The notes under the pieces: generated by a model | Database searches by the model: none | What the model saw: only the letters and a program-made list of their open reading frames with translations | Told to the model about the DNA's origin: nothing | NCBI GenBank assembly: GCA_021730105.1 | Contig: CP072538.1 | Coordinates: forward strand, 1,053,161 to 1,117,160 | Reading direction: 5' to 3' | Source: Candidatus Ruthia sp. Plio_17_S18 | Lineage (GTDB): Bacteria; Pseudomonadota; Gammaproteobacteria; PS1; Pseudothioglobaceae | DNA: 64,000 bases | Part shown: in pieces, positions 47,448 through 56,756 of the stretch | Numbering within the stretch: the stretch's first letter is position 1 | Layout: each line of letters opens with the position of its first letter | Program-made: the position numbers and the translations under genes

Positions 47448-47841
47448 ATGTTTAGTACTAAAAAACCTGGACCAAATAACAACTAAGAACAAACAAGTGT
47501 TAGCACACAAAGAGCTGTTGTTAGTGCCTAACAAAATCCAATCTAAGACAGTCATATTAAAGGCTATGTTTCTGGTAGCGATGATATGGATATCTTTGGA
47601 AAAATTGAAGGCACATACAATTGAAAAATTAGCCAAAATTAACGCATATGTGTTTGCTAAAATTGTTAATGGCAATATTGAAGCAAGTGAAAAAATTGTC
47701 ATTATTGACAGTGGTAACGTTACTGGCGGTATGAGTACGCCAAAAGTTATTCTAAAAGACGGCTCTTACTTTAAAGGCAATGTTTCAATGACAGATACTA
47801 AAGTAAAAACACCACGCCAATCAACACTAACAAAGATGTAA
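47448..47841 (+). pseudogene. Bactofilin, broken
   Basis: ATG 47448 opens MFSTKKPGPNNN and meets a TAA. Further stops follow before YVSGSDDMDIFGKIEGTYN. After a shift the frame continues INAYVFAKIVNGNIEASEKI and GNVTGGMSTPKVILKDGSYF to 47841. The regular Gly-spaced beta-helix turns are typical of bactofilins, polymer-forming proteins that shape cells or anchor envelope enzymes. At least three stops and one shift are present. Its end overlaps that of the opposite birA by 15 bases. Confidence 0.8.
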
Positions 47842-48579
47842 AAACTCAGATGAATAAATCGGTTTAACGCCGCATTGAGTTTCGACCAACAAAACGCCTT
47901 GGTGATTGATCCCAAGGCAAGTACCAATAAATAACTGTGCTTTGCTTGTATGCTTAACTTGCTTACCTAGTAAATAATCTACTTTTGCCCACTTAGCGTA
48001 AAACTTATCAAAACCACTTGATTTAAAAATATCAAAATATTCTAAAATTTTGTTAATTAAATTTGTACTCAAATTAAGCTTATCAATCGGTGTTGAAGTT
48101 ATTTGTTTCAAATCTATCCAAGGTGTTTCGCACTTAAAATTTTGATTAAAATTAACATTCAGCCCCAAACCAATAATGACTGATTGATAATCACCTTGTA
48201 GTGAATTCTCAATCAAAATACCTGCTAATTTTCTACCTTCAAAATAAACATCATTTGGCCATTTAAGTTTCAAATCAGAAATACCATATTTTTCTAACAC
48301 ATCAATCAATGCCAAACCAACCACCAAACTTAATCCGTTCAATGAAATATTACTAGGAAAAACATAGCGAATTGATAAAATAATGCTTGTGTCGTTCTGA
48401 CTCATCCATTTTCTATCGTATTGACCTTTACCGCGCGTTTGTTCAGAAGTAATACAAACTTGGGTTTTTGTGCAAAAGGTTAACTGAGCTAAGTAATCAT
48501 TGGTGCTCGGTATTGAATCAAAAGCAAAGCACTCAATATCATCACTTAAATAATTAGCTAGATTAGAATAATTAACCAT
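47827..48579 (-). CDS. birA: Biotin--[acetyl-CoA-carboxylase] ligase
   Basis: This enzyme activates biotin with ATP and attaches it to the biotin carrier protein of acetyl-CoA carboxylase. The biotinyl-AMP loop is EQTRGKGQYDRKW, and the active-site KWPNDVYFEGRKLAGILIE and IIGLGLNVNF strands follow. About 250 residues from ATG 48579 (MVNYSNLANYL); a GTG start at 48609 is also possible. It lacks the N-terminal winged helix of E. coli BirA, so it should not act as a bio repressor. Its start overlaps the end of dgkA. Confidence 0.9.
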   Translation of the reverse strand: MVNYSNLANYLSDDIECFAFDSIPSTNDYLAQLTFCTKTQVCITSEQTRGKGQYDRKWMSQNDTSIILSIRYVFPSNISLNGLSLVVGLALIDVLEKYGISDLKLKWPNDVYFEGRKLAGILIENSLQGDYQSVIIGLGLNVNFNQNFKCETPWIDLKQITSTPIDKLNLSTNLINKILEYFDIFKSSGFDKFYAKWAKVDYLLGKQVKHTSKAQLFIGTCLGINHQGVLLVETQCGVKPIYSSEFLHLC

Positions 48580-48914
48580 GATATAACAAGTAACATTAAT
48601 GACAACCACACCGCCGCAGAGCCCATATCCTTTGCAGCGCCAGATAATACGTGATATTCATCACCAATTCTATCAACCACTGATTCAATGGCTGAGTTTA
48701 AAACTTCAATAATTAAAACCAAAAATATAGGCACAATTAATAGCACCTTATCAACGGATGACTCCACCAACCAAAATGCCAAAGGAATTAACACAATACT
48801 CAACCACAACTCTTGCCTAAAAGCCGTTTCAGATTGATAGCAAAACTTTAATCCCTTCATAGAAAAGACAAAAGCATTTATAACTCTGCCCAACCCTGTT
48901 CGTTCATTTTTCAT
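48558..48914 (-). CDS. dgkA: Diacylglycerol kinase
   Basis: This 118-residue three-helix membrane kinase recycles diacylglycerol to phosphatidic acid. The catalytic EVLNSAIESVVDRIG and the N-terminal amphipathic segment with AFRQELW are conserved, and the helices VLLIVPIFLVLIIE and AAVWLSLMLLVISWLIIL are clear. The length is normal. It precedes birA and diverges from truA. Confidence 0.95.
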   Translation of the reverse strand: MKNERTGLGRVINAFVFSMKGLKFCYQSETAFRQELWLSIVLIPLAFWLVESSVDKVLLIVPIFLVLIIEVLNSAIESVVDRIGDEYHVLSGAAKDMGSAAVWLSLMLLVISWLIILI

Positions 48915-48970
48915 ATAAACTCATTTAAATGGTTAAAATAGTCTATTTAATTTTACCCAAAAGTTGAATC

Positions 48971-49714
48971 ATGAAAATAGCATTAGGTGTTGCATACTTA
49001 GGTACAAACTTCCACGGCTGGCAGTGTCAAAAACCTAACATTCGCACTGTGCAGCAAGTGGTTGAACAAGCCCTATCAAACATTGCCAATCACCCTGTCA
49101 GGGTGTTTTGTTCTGGTAGAACCGATGCAGGCGTGCATGCCACCTGCCAGGTTATTCACTTTGAAACCAACGTTAAGCGCGAAAATAAGGCCTGGCTATT
49201 TGGTGGCAATGTTAATCTGCCAAGCGATGTTAATTTCACTTGGGCAAGACACGTTGATGATAATTTCCACGCACGATTTAGTGCCACTGCTAGACAATAC
49301 AACTACACAATACACAACACAAAAATTCGCTGTGCTATCACAACAGCCCACTCATTATGGGAATCAAGAAAGCTGGACATAATAGCAATGGATAAAGCCA
49401 GTAAATATTTAACTGGTGAGCATGACTTTTCAGCTTTCCGAGGTAGTTTGTGTCAAGCAAAATCTCCCATTAAAACCATTGAATTTATAAAACTAACCAA
49501 GTCTGCTGATAACATTTTACTAGACATAAAAGCCAACGCCTTTTTGCACCGCATGGTACGCAATATCGTTGGTACACTGCTCAAAGTAGGTAAAGGCGAA
49601 AAACCCATTGAATGGGTCAAAGAGGTATTGGATAACAAACAACGCAAGCATGCCGGCCCTACTGCACCACCCCAAGGGCTTTATTTTATTAAAGCTTTTT
49701 ACGCTAATTTATAA
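48971..49714 (+). CDS. truA: tRNA pseudouridine synthase A
   Basis: TruA isomerises U38-U40 in the tRNA anticodon arm. The catalytic Asp is D52 in CSGRTDAGVHA. YLGTNFHGWQ, ARQYNYTIHN and FLHRMVRNIVGTLL are family motifs. At 247 residues it is full length. It converges with metE, their stops almost touching. Confidence 0.96.
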   Translation: MKIALGVAYLGTNFHGWQCQKPNIRTVQQVVEQALSNIANHPVRVFCSGRTDAGVHATCQVIHFETNVKRENKAWLFGGNVNLPSDVNFTWARHVDDNFHARFSATARQYNYTIHNTKIRCAITTAHSLWESRKLDIIAMDKASKYLTGEHDFSAFRGSLCQAKSPIKTIEFIKLTKSADNILLDIKANAFLHRMVRNIVGTLLKVGKGEKPIEWVKEVLDNKQRKHAGPTAPPQGLYFIKAFYANL

Positions 49715-49715
49715 A

Positions 49716-51992
49716 TCAATTTTTTCGAAGTTGCTGGCTGGCTAGTACCATATTAGTCAATGCAAGATTTACCTCATCCCAATGTCTGGTTTTTAAGCCG
49801 CAATCAGGATTAACCCATAGCCTTTTAGCAGGAATGTGCTTTTCTGCTTTTTTCATTAGTTCAACCATGGAAGCCACCGAAGGGATATTAGGAGAATGAA
49901 CATCATAAACGCCTGGGCCTATTTCATTAGGGTAGTCAAATTTATCGAAAATATCCAATAATTCCATGTTCGAGCGAGAGGTTTCAATAGTGATGACATC
50001 AGCATCCATATGTGCAATTGCCTCAATAATATCGTTAAATTCTGAATAGCACATATGAGTGTGGATCTGGGTTTCATTACTCACGCCATTAGCACTAATT
50101 CGATAAGCCTTAATCGCCCAATCAAGATAAGTTTGCCACTGAGATTTTCGTAGCGGCAAGCCCTCTCTTAATGCTGCCTCATCAATTTGGATGATATTTA
50201 TATTAGATTTTTCAAGGTCTAACACCTCGTCTCTAATAGCCAAAGACAACTGCAAACAGGTTGTAGCTCTTGGCTGGTCATCTCGTACAAATGACCAATT
50301 CAACATTGTAACAGGGCCTGTAAGCATACCTTTCATGGGCTTATGGGTGAGTGACTGGGCGTAGGTTATCCAATCTAATGTCATGGATTTTGGACGAGAA
50401 ATATCACCAAAAATAATCGGCGGCTTAACACAACGAGAGCCGTAAGATTGCACCCAACCAAATTGACTAAATACGTAACCACTGAGCTGTTGTCCAAAAT
50501 ATTCCACCATATCATTACGCTCAGGCTCGCCATGCACCAAAACATCTAAGCCTAAGTATTCTTGTATTTTCACACAGCGCCTAATTTCAGTACGCATCGC
50601 TTGCGTATATTTCTCTGTTGATAATTCGCCCAATTTATAATCGCGTCTGGCTTGTCTAATTTCCAACGTTTGTGGAAATGAGCCAATGGTCGTGGTTGGG
50701 TATAAAGGCAGATTAAATTTTTTACTTTGTACTTTCGCCCTGCTCTTATAATTAGACTGGCGATTGCCTAGTTCATCATTCACTTTAGCAATACGCTCTT
50801 TAACAGCGCTATTATGCACGAGTGGTGAATATTTTCTAGCATTAATAGCATCGATATTACTCGCCATTTCTTTAGTTACACCTGTTTGTTCTTGATTTAG
50901 CACTTGCGCTAATAATCTTAGCTCTTCTAATTTTTGTACAGCAAACCCAAGCCACGCTCTAATGTCGCTATCTAGCTCTTGTTCACTGTCTAAATCCACA
51001 GGCACATGTAACAATGAACAAGATGGAGCTAACCACAATCTATCCTGCAATTGTTGGTGAATAGGCTCTAACCACAACAAGGTTGCACTTAAATCTGTCT
51101 TCCAAATATTACGACCATTGACCACGCCCAAGGATAAAACCTTACTATTTGGTAAGCTATTAATCACTAATTGAACCTCATCTTTTGCATTAATTGCATC
51201 AATATGTAGGCCATCAATAGGCAAACCACAAGCAAGACTTAAATTGTCCTGCAAAGTGCCAAAATAACTAGCCAACAACAATTTAATTGAGCTATCTGCT
51301 AATGTGGCATAAGTTTTCTTAAAAGCTATTTGCCAGTCTGGCTCCAATTCTGTGACTAAAATAGGCTCATCAATCTGTATCCATTCTATATTTAGCTTTG
51401 CCAATTCATTAAATAGTTGCACATACACTTTAACTAATGAATCTAATAAATCTAGTTTGTTGGTTTTATCTTTGGACTTGCCTAGCCATAAATAAGTGAC
51501 TGGGCCAATAATAACAGGCTTAGCCTTCATGCCTTGTTCTTGCGCTTGCTTAATTTGTGCAATCAAATGTTGTGCTTGGAGTGCAAAATTTGTCTCTTGA
51601 CTAAATTCTGGCACAATGTAGTGATAATTAGTATCAAACCATTTGGTCATCTCGCCCGCTTTAATGCAATTACAATCAGATTCATTAACAAAAGCCCGCC
51701 CACGCGCTACTCGAAAATAATTATCTAACTTATTGTCTGATAAATTTTTAGCGCGTTTCGGCACATTGTCTAACAAAAAACTCATGTCCAAAACCTGATC
51801 ATAAAAAGAAAAATCACCCACTGGTACCCAATCTAATTCATTTTGATTTTGCCAGTGCTGCTTGCGTAATGCGCTAGCAATTTGCAATAACTCATCTTGA
51901 GAAATAGCGTTTGACCAATATTTTTCTAATGCAAATTTTAACTCTCGATGCTTGCCAATACGTGGAAAACCCAGATTGTGTATTGTGACCAT
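49716..51992 (-). CDS. metE: Cobalamin-independent methionine synthase
   Basis: MetE transfers a methyl group from 5-methyl-THF-polyglutamate to homocysteine using zinc but no B12. It is 758 residues, full length, with the two barrel domains. Zinc ligands are His and Cys in [10 protein letters not shown] and Cys in [24 protein letters not shown] and [14 protein letters not shown] are family signatures. It diverges from metR, and a LysR-type palindrome lies between them. Confidence 0.97.
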   Translation of the reverse strand: MVTIHNLGFPRIGKHRELKFALEKYWSNAISQDELLQIASALRKQHWQNQNELDWVPVGDFSFYDQVLDMSFLLDNVPKRAKNLSDNKLDNYFRVARGRAFVNESDCNCIKAGEMTKWFDTNYHYIVPEFSQETNFALQAQHLIAQIKQAQEQGMKAKPVIIGPVTYLWLGKSKDKTNKLDLLDSLVKVYVQLFNELAKLNIEWIQIDEPILVTELEPDWQIAFKKTYATLADSSIKLLLASYFGTLQDNLSLACGLPIDGLHIDAINAKDEVQLVINSLPNSKVLSLGVVNGRNIWKTDLSATLLWLEPIHQQLQDRLWLAPSCSLLHVPVDLDSEQELDSDIRAWLGFAVQKLEELRLLAQVLNQEQTGVTKEMASNIDAINARKYSPLVHNSAVKERIAKVNDELGNRQSNYKSRAKVQSKKFNLPLYPTTTIGSFPQTLEIRQARRDYKLGELSTEKYTQAMRTEIRRCVKIQEYLGLDVLVHGEPERNDMVEYFGQQLSGYVFSQFGWVQSYGSRCVKPPIIFGDISRPKSMTLDWITYAQSLTHKPMKGMLTGPVTMLNWSFVRDDQPRATTCLQLSLAIRDEVLDLEKSNINIIQIDEAALREGLPLRKSQWQTYLDWAIKAYRISANGVSNETQIHTHMCYSEFNDIIEAIAHMDADVITIETSRSNMELLDIFDKFDYPNEIGPGVYDVHSPNIPSVASMVELMKKAEKHIPAKRLWVNPDCGLKTRHWDEVNLALTNMVLASQQLRKN

Positions 51993-52072
51993 AATTAAGA
52001 CTCCTGTTGATTAAAGTCAATCATTTTATAAGAACTATCATATGAAGTAAAATGATTATTTTTAACTTAATG

Positions 52073-52087
52073 ATGAATTATATTCAT
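52073..52087. promoter_or_regulatory. Predicted MetR-type operator between metE and metR
   Basis: ATGAAT-TAT-ATTCAT forms a perfect palindrome with the core TGAA-N5-TTCA known for MetR sites and the T-N11-A rule of LysR regulators. It ends 2 bases before the metR start codon and lies about 80 bases upstream of metE. A lone half-site TGAA occurs at 52043-52046. Confidence 0.6.
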
Positions 52088-52089
52088 AT

Positions 52090-53022
52090 ATGATAACGCT
52101 TAAACACTTGAAAATTATACAAGCATTACATGAAAATAGCACTTTAACGCGCTCGGCATCTGTGTTGTATTTAAGCCAATCTGCCTTATCCCACCAAATT
52201 CGTTACTTGGAGGAAAAACTAGGCATTGCACTTTGGGAGCGAGAGGGTAGAAATTTACGCCTCACAAAAGCAGGTGAATTACTATTACAAACTGCGCAAC
52301 AATTACTACCCATTTTAGAACAAACTGAAAAAACCCTGAAAGCCTACGCACAAGGTTGCCAAGGCATTCTACGCATAGGCGTTGAATGCTATCCTTGCTA
52401 TGAGTGGCTAACAAAGGCCATTGGTGTGTTTTTGAAAAAAATGCCTAATGTTGAAGTAGAAATTATCAACAAATTTCAATTTTCTGGACACGAAGGGCTG
52501 CTCAATTACCATATTGATATTTTAATTACACCAGATATAGAGAAAACAGCAGGCATTCATATTGAAACGCTCGCTCAATATAATTTGGTACTTTTGGTTG
52601 CTAATAAACACTCACTAGTGCACAAAACAATCATTACGCCAAAAGACTTGACTCATGAAACTTTACTGACTTTTCCTGTGCCATTAGAACGGCTTGATAT
52701 TTTGACTCAATTTTTAAATCCAGCACATATTAAGCCCAAATATATTAAAAAAATTGAATCTATTGAACTCATGTTACAAATGACAGCGCTTAGGCGTGGC
52801 GTTTGCATATTGCCAGAATGGCTAGCAAATGAATTTATTAAAAAAATGCCTGTTAAAAAAATTCATATAAGTACCAACGGACTTAGTCAAAAATTATTTG
52901 CAATTTTGCGCAAACAAGACAAAGAAATTAATTACATTCAACGCTTTGTCAAAATTAGCAAAGAAATAGTCAATATCACTCAAAAATCACCCTGTTTAAA
53001 AACGTCCGTTTTTAAACAGTAA
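52090..53022 (+). CDS. metR: LysR-family activator of methionine genes, MetR
   Basis: MetR activates metE in response to homocysteine. The winged-HTH is at residues 3-60 (LKHLKIIQALHENSTLTRSA, YLSQSALSHQIRYLEEKLG). A typical effector-binding domain follows, with RIGVECYPCYEWL and LLTFPVPLERLDIL. At 310 residues the length fits. The call as MetR rests on the divergent position next to metE and the matching palindrome, as well as on sequence. Confidence 0.88.
   Translation: MITLKHLKIIQALHENSTLTRSASVLYLSQSALSHQIRYLEEKLGIALWEREGRNLRLTKAGELLLQTAQQLLPILEQTEKTLKAYAQGCQGILRIGVECYPCYEWLTKAIGVFLKKMPNVEVEIINKFQFSGHEGLLNYHIDILITPDIEKTAGIHIETLAQYNLVLLVANKHSLVHKTIITPKDLTHETLLTFPVPLERLDILTQFLNPAHIKPKYIKKIESIELMLQMTALRRGVCILPEWLANEFIKKMPVKKIHISTNGLSQKLFAILRKQDKEINYIQRFVKISKEIVNITQKSPCLKTSVFKQ
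52992..53019 (+). terminator. Perfect hairpin inside the last codons of metR
   Basis: CTGTTTAAAAAC and GTTTTTAAACAG form a 12-bp perfect stem around a four-base loop (GTCC). It ends at the last base before the metR TAA. No T run follows, so it may be an mRNA-protecting 3' structure or a weak terminator. Confidence 0.45.
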
Positions 53023-53059
53023 GACTTGTTATTGATGATTAATAATGTTATGATTATGG

Positions 53060-53065
53060 TATAAT
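53060..53065 (+). promoter_or_regulatory. Possible -10 box for the SLC13 permease
   Basis: A perfect TATAAT lies 39 bases upstream of ATG 53105, but no convincing -35 at the right distance is seen. Confidence 0.3.
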
Positions 53066-53104
53066 TTTGCCTACTGTTTTTTACGCTTAAAAAAATCAAA
53101 AACC

Positions 53105-55048
53105 ATGTTCAATAAAAAAAAAATTTCAGCCATTATTTTTGCTATTTTTGCCATGTGGCTTTCAACAATTGCACCAACCACCCCTATTGCTTGGATGTTA
53201 GGCATTCTCGTATTAACAATTTACTTATTTGCTTTTGAGGTAGTGGAAGTTGATGAGGCTGCCATTACCATTATGATTATTTTAGGGTTAAGTTCTTTGC
53301 CATGGATTCATACTTTGATGGGGTTAGAAGAAGGTTTGGTTGATAATCAAAGACTGTTTGATGGATTCTCCTCTAATGCGGTTATGTCAATTATTGCGGT
53401 AATGATTATTGGCGCAGGTTTAGATAAAACAGGATTAATGGGCAAGGTTGCTACTTTTATTCTTAAAGTAGGTGGTGCCTCTGAGCCAAGAGTGATTCCA
53501 ATTATTTCTTCTACCGTTGGATTTATTTCATCCTTTATGCAAAATGTAGGTGCAGCTGCACTGTTTATCCCTGTTGTGAGTCGTATTTCGTCGCGCTCAG
53601 GCATTCCAATGTCACGACTGTTAATGCCCATGGGCTTTACGGCAATTTTAGGCGGCACAATAACCATGGTAGGTTCTAGTCCTTTAATCTTACTCAATGA
53701 TTTAATTTTAACCACTAACCAAGGACTAGAAGTTGGGCAGCAAATGAACACATGGGGGTTATTTTCTGTAACGCCAATAGGTATTGCACTAGTCATAACA
53801 GGTATTGTGTATTTCGTGATTGCTGGAAGGTTTGTCTTACCTGCAATCAAAAAAGAACAGCCAGAATATGTGTCTGCCATTGAGCATTTTCATCAAGTTT
53901 ACAATATAGATTATGATTTATTTGAGGTCAATGTCACTAAAGACTCCAACCTGATTGGCATGATGCTGGATGATATTGAAACGGCTGCTAAAATTAGAAT
54001 CATCGCCATACAAACCATTGAGGGAGAAACATTTATTGGGCATCACTCAGTTGAGCGTAGCACCGCAATTAAACCGCAAATGACCTTAGGCGTGTTGACA
54101 ACAAAAGAACATTTGGATGCTTTTGTTCAAGGTTTTCATCTTGAACTGTCGGACGCTATTGAAAAGTTCTCTCACTTACTGTCTACGCAGGAATGTGGCA
54201 CAGCAGAAATTGTCATTCCACCTAACTCTTCACTGATTAACCAAAGTGCTAGAGATGTATGGTTACGCAAAACTTATGGTATTGCTATGGTCGCCCTACA
54301 TCGTGGTGGTGAAACCATGCAAGAAGGCGAAGGTATTCGCAACATGCCTTTTCAATCAGGTGACACCTTAATTGTCCATACGCGTTGGATTGATCTTGAT
54401 AGACTACAATCCAATACTGACTTTATTGTCATCACTTCTGAGTATCCAAGACAAGAAGAATACCGACCTGAAAAAATCAAATGGGCAAGTATTTTCTTTG
54501 CAATTGCACTTTTCCTAGTATTGTTTACCGATATTAAACTCTCCATTGCACTTATGACTGGCGCTTTGGGTATGATTTTGTCTGGCGTTATTAAAATAGA
54601 AGAGGCCTACCGTGCAGTTTCTTGGAAAACAGTATTCTTATTAGCAAGTCTTATTCCACTAGGCATGGCAGTTTCAAAAACTGGCACCGCTTTATGGATT
54701 GCACAAGAAACAGTTAAAGTGGTTGGCAATATGGCGCCTTGGGTGATACTGACCTCAATTGTGATATTGGCAACTTTCTTTACTTTGGTAATGTCCAATG
54801 TAGGCGCAACTATTCTCTTAGTTCCTATTGCTGTTAATATTGCCATTCAAGTAGGAGAAGACCCTGCAGTTTATGCACTGGCAGTCGCCATTGCCACTTC
54901 TAACTCATTTTTAATTCCCACCCATCAAGTGAATGCTTTAATTATGGGGCCTGGTGGCTATAAAGTAGCAGATTTTATCAAAGCAGGTGGTTTTATGACA
55001 GTGCTGTTCATCATTGTTATGATGTCAATGATGAACATTATCTTTTAA
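53105..55048 (+). CDS. SLC13/DASS-type anion permease with two RCK_C domains
   Basis: This 647-residue secondary transporter has two blocks of hairpin-containing membrane helices: residues about 10-260, with FMQNVGAAALFIPVVSRISS, and about 460-645, with VMSNVGATILLVPIAVNIAI. They flank two TrkA-C (RCK_C) domains at roughly 270-350 and 360-445 (VWLRKTYGIAMVALHRGGET, FQSGDTLIVHTRW). The duplicated N-V-G-A motif marks the substrate site of the family. The sequence does not reveal the anion. A beta-carbonic anhydrase gene starts 55 bases downstream on the same strand. Confidence 0.85.
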   Translation: MFNKKKISAIIFAIFAMWLSTIAPTTPIAWMLGILVLTIYLFAFEVVEVDEAAITIMIILGLSSLPWIHTLMGLEEGLVDNQRLFDGFSSNAVMSIIAVMIIGAGLDKTGLMGKVATFILKVGGASEPRVIPIISSTVGFISSFMQNVGAAALFIPVVSRISSRSGIPMSRLLMPMGFTAILGGTITMVGSSPLILLNDLILTTNQGLEVGQQMNTWGLFSVTPIGIALVITGIVYFVIAGRFVLPAIKKEQPEYVSAIEHFHQVYNIDYDLFEVNVTKDSNLIGMMLDDIETAAKIRIIAIQTIEGETFIGHHSVERSTAIKPQMTLGVLTTKEHLDAFVQGFHLELSDAIEKFSHLLSTQECGTAEIVIPPNSSLINQSARDVWLRKTYGIAMVALHRGGETMQEGEGIRNMPFQSGDTLIVHTRWIDLDRLQSNTDFIVITSEYPRQEEYRPEKIKWASIFFAIALFLVLFTDIKLSIALMTGALGMILSGVIKIEEAYRAVSWKTVFLLASLIPLGMAVSKTGTALWIAQETVKVVGNMAPWVILTSIVILATFFTLVMSNVGATILLVPIAVNIAIQVGEDPAVYALAVAIATSNSFLIPTHQVNALIMGPGGYKVADFIKAGGFMTVLFIIVMMSMMNIIF

Positions 55049-55102
55049 AACAGCCTTAATGCCTTTGACTATTTTCCACAAGAAAAAATCATTTTTAACT
55101 AT

Positions 55103-55711
55103 ATGAAACATTTAAATTCAGCGCAAGCAAAAAAAAGATTGGTTGATGGCAATCAACGCTTTGTTAATAGCACTGCAGCATTACATCATGAATTTCATCC
55201 GCATAGACACACCAAGGACACACAGGATCAAGCACCTTTTGCGATTGTATTAGGTTGTTCTGATTCGCGAGTGCCAATTGAAACTATCTTTGATCAAAGT
55301 TTTGGCGACTTGTTTATTATCCGCATTGCAGGAAATATAGTTGCCCCATCACAAACGGGTAGTATTGAGTTTGCAATCTCTAAATTTAAGACTTCCTTGG
55401 TTGTGGTATTAGGACATTCTAACTGTGGTGCTATTAGTGCTGCCATTGATGAGTGTATCAATAAAACAAACTTATCAGGCAGCCTTCACTCTGTTACTGA
55501 CAGAATAAAACCTTCAATCCTACCACTAATCAGCCTAAATTTACCAAATCATGAGTTAATGGACAAAGCTGTTGAGGTCAATATTATTAATTCTGTCAAG
55601 CAATTACAAAGCCAATCGACAATCATTAAAGACGCCATCTACAATAATAAACTAGCGGTTATAGGTGCTAACTACTCTTTAAAATCAGGCGCAGTTCAGT
55701 TTTTGGCTTAA
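55103..55711 (+). CDS. Beta-class carbonic anhydrase
   Basis: This enzyme interconverts CO2 and bicarbonate. Zinc ligands are C52 in GCSDSR (with D54 and R56 as the gate pair), H105 and C108 in GHSNCGA. At 202 residues it is the common bacterial length. No signal peptide is seen, so it is cytoplasmic. It follows the SLC13-type permease on the same strand after 55 bases, without a terminator between. In a carbon-fixing symbiont it would supply CO2 or bicarbonate to carboxylases. Confidence 0.94.
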   Translation: MKHLNSAQAKKRLVDGNQRFVNSTAALHHEFHPHRHTKDTQDQAPFAIVLGCSDSRVPIETIFDQSFGDLFIIRIAGNIVAPSQTGSIEFAISKFKTSLVVVLGHSNCGAISAAIDECINKTNLSGSLHSVTDRIKPSILPLISLNLPNHELMDKAVEVNIINSVKQLQSQSTIIKDAIYNNKLAVIGANYSLKSGAVQFLA

Positions 55712-55742
55712 CTTTTTTGACTTTTAGATTGAGTCAATCTGT

Positions 55743-56252
55743 TTAAAAGTTCTCATCCCAATCAACCAAAATGGTTTGATTGTCTATATTCACTTTAATT
55801 AAAAATGGAGAAATATAAGGTACCCAATGCTCTTTTTCGCCATTAACCACAAGTACATTGTTCGAGCCAGTATCAACCAGATTAAACACTTTACCAAGCA
55901 CAATTTGCGCTTTATTGATTACCTCTAAACCAATTAAATCGTCCCAATAATACTCACCCGATTTGAGTTGTGGTAATTGTGATTTTTCAATATACAAATC
56001 AGTGCCCATATAAGCTCTAGCTTGCTCTTTATCAAAAACATCTTTGATTTGTGCAACAATGGTTTTGGCCTGCACACGACCTTGAACAATTTCTAAGGTT
56101 TGCCAGTTGCCCTCAACATTGATATGCCACGGTTGATAAGATAAGATATTTTGTCTTGGGTGAGTATGGGAGAAAATTTTCACCCAGCCTTGAACGCCAA
56201 AAAAGCCATTAATCTGCCCGACTAATAGCCTTTTGTTGTCAGATGTAGACAG
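55743..56252 (-). CDS. rimM: 16S rRNA processing protein RimM, start codon unclear
   Basis: RimM assists maturation of the 30S head near S19. The frame gives the usual RimM N terminus, SDNKRLLVGQINGFFGVQGW, only if read from upstream of GTG 56183. GTG 56183 would drop 23 residues and much of that conserved start. The only near-start codon at the right place is CTG 56252 (reading STSDNKR), 7 bases after the rpsP stop. The barrel and PRC domain (EYYWDDLIGLEV, WVPYISPFLI) are intact. It ends 31 bases from the carbonic anhydrase stop; the trmD and rplS genes that normally follow are absent. Confidence 0.8.
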   Translation of the reverse strand: MSTSDNKRLLVGQINGFFGVQGWVKIFSHTHPRQNILSYQPWHINVEGNWQTLEIVQGRVQAKTIVAQIKDVFDKEQARAYMGTDLYIEKSQLPQLKSGEYYWDDLIGLEVINKAQIVLGKVFNLVDTGSNNVLVVNGEKEHWVPYISPFLIKVNIDNQTILVDWDENF

Positions 56253-56259
56253 TGCTGAA

Positions 56260-56724
56260 TTACTCAGCAGCCTTCTCCTCTTCTGTTGATGGCGCTTCTT
56301 CTTGCTCAGTAGTTTCTGCCGCTTCCTTTGCTGCCTTTTCTTCTTCTGCTTTAGCTTGTGCTGTTACTTTTTCTTCAGCCTTCACTTCTTCATATGCTTT
56401 TGCTTTAGCTTGTGCTGCCAGTTTGGCTGTCACCAAAGCAGCTTTTGCTTGCTGAGTAGCAACACGCTTTTCACGAATTGAAGGGTCTTTGAACTCTTTA
56501 ACAAGCTGCTTAACGCGATCAGAGGTTTGTGCGCCTTGTGATGTCCAGTACGCCAATCTATCTTCATCGACAGTTAGTCTAACTTCTTGTCCACGGGCAA
56601 CTGGATTAAAATATCCAAGTCGCTCAATGTAATCACTGTCTCTGCGCTTTCTAGAGTCTGTTGCTACAATTGAATAAAAAGGTTTTTTCTTGGCTCCACC
56701 TCGGGCTAGTCTAATTTTAACCAT
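56260..56724 (-). CDS. rpsP: Ribosomal protein S16 with long Ala/Glu/Lys tail
   Basis: S16 binds 16S rRNA early in 30S assembly. Residues 1-80 are canonical ([36 protein letters not shown]). The remaining roughly 74 residues form a low-complexity helix-prone tail rich in Ala, Glu and Lys ([20 protein letters not shown], ending TEEEKAAE). Bacterial S16 is usually about 80-90 residues, although longer ones occur. The gene leads into rimM, as in the standard rpsP-rimM-trmD-rplS operon, but the last two genes are not here. Confidence 0.93.
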   Translation of the reverse strand: MVKIRLARGGAKKKPFYSIVATDSRKRRDSDYIERLGYFNPVARGQEVRLTVDEDRLAYWTSQGAQTSDRVKQLVKEFKDPSIREKRVATQQAKAALVTAKLAAQAKAKAYEEVKAEEKVTAQAKAEEEKAAKEAAETTEQEEAPSTEEEKAAE

Positions 56725-56756
56725 GAGTTTTTTGCTCCTTTTGTGTTATTCATTGA

